Shown: in pieces, positions 60,425-64,000 of the stretch | Layout: each line of letters starts with the position of its first letter | Numbering within the stretch: position 1 is the first letter of the stretch | From: Hyphomicrobiales bacterium | GTDB lineage: Bacteria > Pseudomonadota > Alphaproteobacteria > Rhizobiales > Xanthobacteraceae | Direction of reading: 5' to 3' | DNA length: 64,000 nt | NCBI GenBank assembly: GCA_017305715.1 | Contig: JAFKKG010000023.1 | Span: forward strand, 1 to 64,000 | Notes under the pieces: model-generated | What the model was told of the DNA's origin: nothing | Seen by the model: only the letters and a program-made list of their open reading frames with translations | Database searches by the model: none | Made by a program: the position numbers and the translations under genes

Positions 60425-62206
60425 ATGCTCGACAAAACGGAGGATCTTTCGGTGGCCGCCGAGAACTGGCTGGCGCAGTTCGAGGAGGCGCTGGCGAAGT
60501 CCGATAACGGCGCGCTGACGACGTTGTTTCATCCCGACAGCCATTGGCGCGACGTGCTGGCATTGAGCTGGAACATCCAGACCGTCAATGGCGCCGACGC
60601 GATCCTGAAAGAGCTCGCGTATTACGCCCCGGCCGCCGGCCCCAGCAAATTTACCGTCGATCCCGACCGCGCCGCGCCGCGAAAAGTGATGCGCGCGGGC
60701 ACCAACGCGATCGAGGCGATCTTCAAGTTCGAGACCAAAGTCGGTCGCGGCAGCGGCATCATCCGGCTGATCCCGGATGCCGACAACGTCCTGAAAGCCT
60801 GGACGCTGCTGACCGAACTTGGCGAACTCAAGGGTTTTGAGGAGCAGGTCGGCGTCGCGCGCCCGCGCGGCAACGCCTATTCGCGCGATTTTCGCGGCCC
60901 CAACTGGCTCGACCTGCGCAAGGCTTCCGCCGGCTATGTCGGACACGACCCCACCGTGCTGGTGATCGGCGGCGGACAATCCGGCTTGTCGATCGCCGCG
61001 CGGCTGAAGCAACTGAATGTCGACACGCTGATCGTCGACCGCGAAAAGCGCATCGGCGATAATTGGCGCAAGCGCTACCACGCGCTGACGCTGCACAACC
61101 AGGTGCAGGTCAATCATCTGCCCTACATGCTGTTCCCGCCGAACTGGCCGACCTACATCCCCAAGGACAAGCTCGCCAACTGGTTCGAGGCCTATGTCGA
61201 CGCGATGGAGCTGAACTTCTGGACCGAGACCGAGTTCGAGGGCGGCAGCTATGACGAGAAGGAACAGCGCTGGACGGTGACGCTGCGCCGCGCCGACGGC
61301 AGCAGGCGCATCATGCATCCGCGCCATGTCGTGCTCGCGACCGGTGTCAGCGGCATTCCGAGCGTGCCCGAGATTGCCGGCCTGAAGGATTTCAAGGGCA
61401 CCGTGATGCATTCCAGCCAGTACGACGACGGCGAGAACTGGAAGGGCAAGCGCGCGATCGTGATCGGCACCGGCAACAGCGGCCACGATATCGCGCAGGA
61501 TCTGCATTCGAGCGGCGCCGACGTGACGCTGTTTCAGCGCTCGTCGACGCTCGTCGTCAGCATCGAACCGTCGGCGCAACTGGTCTATACGCCCTATAAT
61601 GAGGGCACGCTGGAAGACAACGACCTGATCGCGACCTCGATGCCGCTGATGGTGGCGCGCAAGAGCCACGCGCTGACCTGCGAGAAATCGAAAGAGCTCG
61701 ACAAGGAATTGCTCGACGGGCTGGCACGCGCTGGCTTCAAGCTCGATTTCGGCGAGGACAACACCGGCTGGCAATTCAAATATTTGACGCGCGGCGGCGG
61801 CTATTATTTCAACGTCGGCTGTTCCGACCTGATCGTGAAGGGTGACGTCAAGCTGAAGCAATTCGCCGATGTCGAAGGCTTCGTGGTGGATGGCATCAGG
61901 ATGAAGGACGGCGAAACCATCGCGGCCGACCTCGTCGTGCTGGCGACCGGCTACAAGCGGCAGGAGGAACTGGTGCGGCTGTTGTTCGGCGAAGCCGTCA
62001 TGAACCGCGTCGGCACCATCTGGGGCTTTGGCGACGGCCAGGAACTGCGCAACATGTACACCCGCACCGGCCAGCCAGGCCTGTGGTTCATCGCCGGCGG
62101 CCTCGCGCAATGCCGGATCGGGTCGAAACACCTGGCATTGCAGATCAAGGCGATCGAGGAAGGGCTGCTGCCGCGCGGGGCGAAGCCTGTCGCGGCCGTC
62201 GCGTGA
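60425..62206 (+). CDS. flavin-containing monooxygenase with N-terminal NTF2-like domain
   Basis: 593 residues. About the first 140 residues form a SnoaL/NTF2-like domain (ALTTLFHPDSHWRDVLALSW, IIRLIPDADNVLKAW). Then a class B flavoprotein: FAD site VLVIGGGQSGLSIAARLK, substrate/FAD region KRYHALTLHNQVQVNHLPYM, NADP site AIVIGTGNSGHDIAQDLHSS, and LVVLATGYKRQEELVRLLFG near the end. The fingerprint LATGY is that of Baeyer-Villiger or N-hydroxylating monooxygenases. The NTF2-like domain fused in front is a known but uncharacterised arrangement in alphaproteobacteria. It follows the DUF2855 gene by about 100 bases. Confidence 0.9.
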   Translation: MLDKTEDLSVAAENWLAQFEEALAKSDNGALTTLFHPDSHWRDVLALSWNIQTVNGADAILKELAYYAPAAGPSKFTVDPDRAAPRKVMRAGTNAIEAIFKFETKVGRGSGIIRLIPDADNVLKAWTLLTELGELKGFEEQVGVARPRGNAYSRDFRGPNWLDLRKASAGYVGHDPTVLVIGGGQSGLSIAARLKQLNVDTLIVDREKRIGDNWRKRYHALTLHNQVQVNHLPYMLFPPNWPTYIPKDKLANWFEAYVDAMELNFWTETEFEGGSYDEKEQRWTVTLRRADGSRRIMHPRHVVLATGVSGIPSVPEIAGLKDFKGTVMHSSQYDDGENWKGKRAIVIGTGNSGHDIAQDLHSSGADVTLFQRSSTLVVSIEPSAQLVYTPYNEGTLEDNDLIATSMPLMVARKSHALTCEKSKELDKELLDGLARAGFKLDFGEDNTGWQFKYLTRGGGYYFNVGCSDLIVKGDVKLKQFADVEGFVVDGIRMKDGETIAADLVVLATGYKRQEELVRLLFGEAVMNRVGTIWGFGDGQELRNMYTRTGQPGLWFIAGGLAQCRIGSKHLALQIKAIEEGLLPRGAKPVAAVA

Positions 62207-62234
62207 ATCAAGCAGACATCATGGGGGAATACAC

Positions 62235-63203
62235 ATGCCGTCGATTCTAGGCTCGGGAGAGCATCGTTACCGCGTGGTGGAAAACTGGGCGAAGCTGCCG
62301 GCGGGGTGGAGCCTTACCGACGTCGCCTCCGTCGCGGTCGACAGCAAGGACCGCATCTACGTGTTCAACCGCGGCGCCCATCCGATGGTGGTGCTGGACC
62401 GCGACGGCAATTTCCTCCGGAGCTGGGGCGAAGGCCTGTTCAACCGGGCGCATGGCCTGCACATCGACGCCGACGACAATCTCTATTGCACCGATGACGG
62501 CGACCATACGGTGCGCAAGTGCTCGACCGACGGGAAAGTGCTGCTGACGATCGGAATTCCGAACCGGCCCAAACCCTATATGAGCGGCGAGCCGTTCCAC
62601 CGCTGCACCCATACCGCGCTGTCGCCGAAGGGCGAGATCTATGTCTCGGACGGCTACGGCAATGCCTGCGTCCACAAATACACGCCCGACGGCAAACTGA
62701 TGAAGACCTGGGGCGAGCCGGGCAGCGACCCCGGCCAGTTCAACATCGTCCACAATATCGCGACCGATGCCGACGGCTTCGTCTATGTCGCCGACCGCGA
62801 GAACCACCGCGTGCAGGTGTTCGACGGCAACGGCAAATACGAGGCGCAGTGGAATAACCTGCACCGGCCCTGCGCGCTGCATTGCTGCGGCGGCAAGCAT
62901 CCGACCTTCATTGTCGGCGAGCTTGGCCCGGGCATGCCGGTCAATTTGAACGTTCCGAATCTCGGGCCGCGGCTCTCGATCGTCGATTCGAAGGGCAATC
63001 GTATCGCCCGGCTCGGCGGCGAGCACGGCCCGGGGATCGAGACCGGTAAATTCCTCGCCCCCCACGGCCTGGCGCTGGATTCGAAGGGCGATATCTATGT
63101 CGGCGAGGTCGGCGTCACCAACTGGAAGACCAGCTTTCCGGACACGCCGATGCCTTCGGAGGTCGGCGTGGCCCGCTGCCTGCAGAAGCTGGAGAAGGTC
63201 TAG
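62235..63203 (+). CDS. NHL-repeat beta-propeller protein (peptidyl-hydroxyglycine lyase-like)
   Basis: 322 residues, no signal peptide. Repeated NHL blades: SVAVDSKDRIYVFNRGAHPM, GLHIDADDNLYCTDDGDHTV, ALSPKGEIYVSDGYGNACVH, NIATDADGFVYVADRENHRV and GLALDSKGDIYVGEVGVTNW. The blade sequences resemble the lyase domain of peptidylglycine alpha-amidating enzymes (PAL), including DGDHTV and YGNACVH. Whether it is a lyase or a scaffold is not known. The start ATG at 62235 follows GGGG at about 9 bases, 28 bases after the monooxygenase stop, so it is in the same operon. Confidence 0.85.
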   Translation: MPSILGSGEHRYRVVENWAKLPAGWSLTDVASVAVDSKDRIYVFNRGAHPMVVLDRDGNFLRSWGEGLFNRAHGLHIDADDNLYCTDDGDHTVRKCSTDGKVLLTIGIPNRPKPYMSGEPFHRCTHTALSPKGEIYVSDGYGNACVHKYTPDGKLMKTWGEPGSDPGQFNIVHNIATDADGFVYVADRENHRVQVFDGNGKYEAQWNNLHRPCALHCCGGKHPTFIVGELGPGMPVNLNVPNLGPRLSIVDSKGNRIARLGGEHGPGIETGKFLAPHGLALDSKGDIYVGEVGVTNWKTSFPDTPMPSEVGVARCLQKLEKV

Positions 63204-63410
63204 CCCGGGCCACGCTGCGCCCGGGGGTGAAGCGCCGATCACGATGGATTGACCTCGGAAAGCCCGCCCGCCGGGCCTGCGGAACCATGGCGATTCGCGG
63301 TCGGCCCATGCTGGATAAGGTCCGGAACGCTCTTCACAATCCCGTCACGCTGCCTGTAGTATGCAGGGTACACGCTGCTTCGCAGCTAGCATGGGAGTCA
63401 GGAGCGTTAC
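63204..63410. other. gap without gene before HNH endonuclease gene
   Basis: About 200 bases without a recognisable gene or terminator. It begins GCCCGGGCCACGCTGCGCCC, which can fold (GCCCGGG...CCCGGG), a possible weak terminator for the propeller gene. TTCACAATCCCGTCACGCTGCCTGTAGTATG upstream of the HNH gene may hold its promoter, but I cannot support a clear -35/-10 pair. Confidence 0.3.
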
Positions 63411-63968
63411 TTGAACGCACACGTCTCGCAAGGCGGTTGGCCGGTACTGGTGCTGAACGCGGATTTCCGGCCGCTGAGTTACTACCCGCTGTCTCTCTGG
63501 TCGTGGCAGGACGCGATCAAGGCGGTGTTCCTCGACCGCGTCAACATCGTCGAGCACTACGACCGCGCGGTGCATAGCCCGAGCTTCGAGATCCAGCTGC
63601 CGAGCGTGGTGTCGCTGAAATCCTTCGTCAAGCCGACCACCCACCCCGCCTTCACCCGGTTCAACGTCTTCCTGCGCGATCGCTTCTCCTGCCAGTATTG
63701 CCTGGCGCATGACGATCTCACCTTCGATCACATCATTCCGCGCAGCAAGGGCGGCCAGACCACGTGGGAGAACGTCGTCGCGGCCTGTTCGCCGTGCAAT
63801 CTGCGCAAGGGCAATTTGACGCCGCAGCAGGCGCGGATGTTTCCGCGGCAGGCACCGTTCGCCCCGACCGTGCATCAACTGCACCGCAACGGACGCCTGT
63901 TCCCGCCGAACTATCTGCACGATAGCTGGCTGGATTATTTGTATTGGGATACGGAGCTCGATCCGTAG
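63411..63968 (+). CDS. HNH endonuclease
   Basis: 185 residues from TTG at 63411, with GGAG six bases upstream. WPVLVLNADFRPLSYYPLSL, then an HNH core: FSCQYCLAHDDLTFDHIIPRSKGGQTTWEN with CxxC, the catalytic His in FDHIIPRSKGG, and CSPCNLRKGNLTP with a second CxxC, a zinc ribbon. This is a widespread chromosomal HNH family (DUF1534/HNH_5-like) of unknown natural role in many proteobacteria. No methylase or phage gene lies near in the visible part, so a restriction role is not supported. It is the last complete gene in the window. Confidence 0.9.
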   Translation: MNAHVSQGGWPVLVLNADFRPLSYYPLSLWSWQDAIKAVFLDRVNIVEHYDRAVHSPSFEIQLPSVVSLKSFVKPTTHPAFTRFNVFLRDRFSCQYCLAHDDLTFDHIIPRSKGGQTTWENVVAACSPCNLRKGNLTPQQARMFPRQAPFAPTVHQLHRNGRLFPPNYLHDSWLDYLYWDTELDP

Positions 63969-64000
63969 GCGTTATGGGCGATCCATAAAGTAACTAGTGG

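Overview
The window reads as a chromosomal segment of a GC-rich alphaproteobacterium close to Bradyrhizobium/Rhodopseudomonas. The evidence is a 16S rRNA 5' end of alphaproteobacterial type, a TlpA thioredoxin very like the Bradyrhizobium cytochrome-oxidase maturation factor, the argH-lptM-lysA and ftsE-ftsX/zinc-ribbon/CpdR/TIGR02302 neighbourhoods typical of Rhizobiales, a SAM-II riboswitch before metX, and several families of short palindromic repeats between genes. I see no prophage, insertion sequence, CRISPR array, integrase or tRNA gene. Most of the window is core genome, with some accessory metabolic clusters.

Layout. Positions 1-1117 hold the 5' end of an rrn operon on the minus strand, its leader and a good promoter. 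Positions 1118-10733 hold a membrane-anchored M23 peptidase, then a complete oligopeptide-type ABC importer (two permeases, binding protein, two ATPases) followed by a secreted beta-propeller protein whose ribosome binding site is inside a perfect hairpin. Positions 10883-16959 hold clpB, a MOSC protein, a small DUF6665-like protein, a secreted His-rich TIGR02594/CHAP-like protein and an alpha/beta hydrolase. Positions 17109-22238 are amino-acid biosynthesis: metX-metW under a SAM-II riboswitch with terminator, then chorismate mutase-hisC-prephenate dehydrogenase. Positions 22296-26017 hold an Ldh-type oxidoreductase, HutD, an orphan amino-acid binding protein and an L,D-transpeptidase.

Positions 26083-30201 look like one stress module: an ECF sigma factor with a zinc-type anti-sigma factor, a divergent MBL-hydrolase/TPR/DoxX operon and a small secreted protein. 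I find three promoter-like sites with the same architecture (GAAT-type -35, 17-base spacer, GTCT-type -10) in front of the three transcription units, so the sigma factor probably controls all of them. This is the most coherent candidate system in the window.

Positions 30351-41855 hold envelope and division genes (DUF2125, ChaC, a duplicated GrlR-like protein, YdcF, FtsX, FtsE, a zinc-ribbon protein, a CpdR-like regulator, the large TIGR02302 protein), two small metabolic genes and a Gly/Tyr-rich secreted protein. Positions 41944-53457 hold lysA-lptM-argH, tlpA, a fatty-acid/electron-transfer block (3-hydroxybutyryl-CoA dehydrogenase, EtfA, EtfB, cobalamin adenosyltransferase, HIG1 protein), BrkB, a hybrid histidine kinase and GluQ-RS. 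Positions 53586-63968 hold an AlkA-type glycosylase, a frameshifted LysR regulator with a well preserved two-site operator, and a probable catabolic gene set (nitronate monooxygenase-like, binding protein, acyl-CoA synthetase, DUF2855, flavin monooxygenase with NTF2-like domain, NHL propeller), ending with an HNH endonuclease.

Short dispersed repeats fall into at least five families. One family has a copy embedded in frame inside a coding sequence (15616-15658), where it adds a peptide of about 14 residues to a secreted protein.
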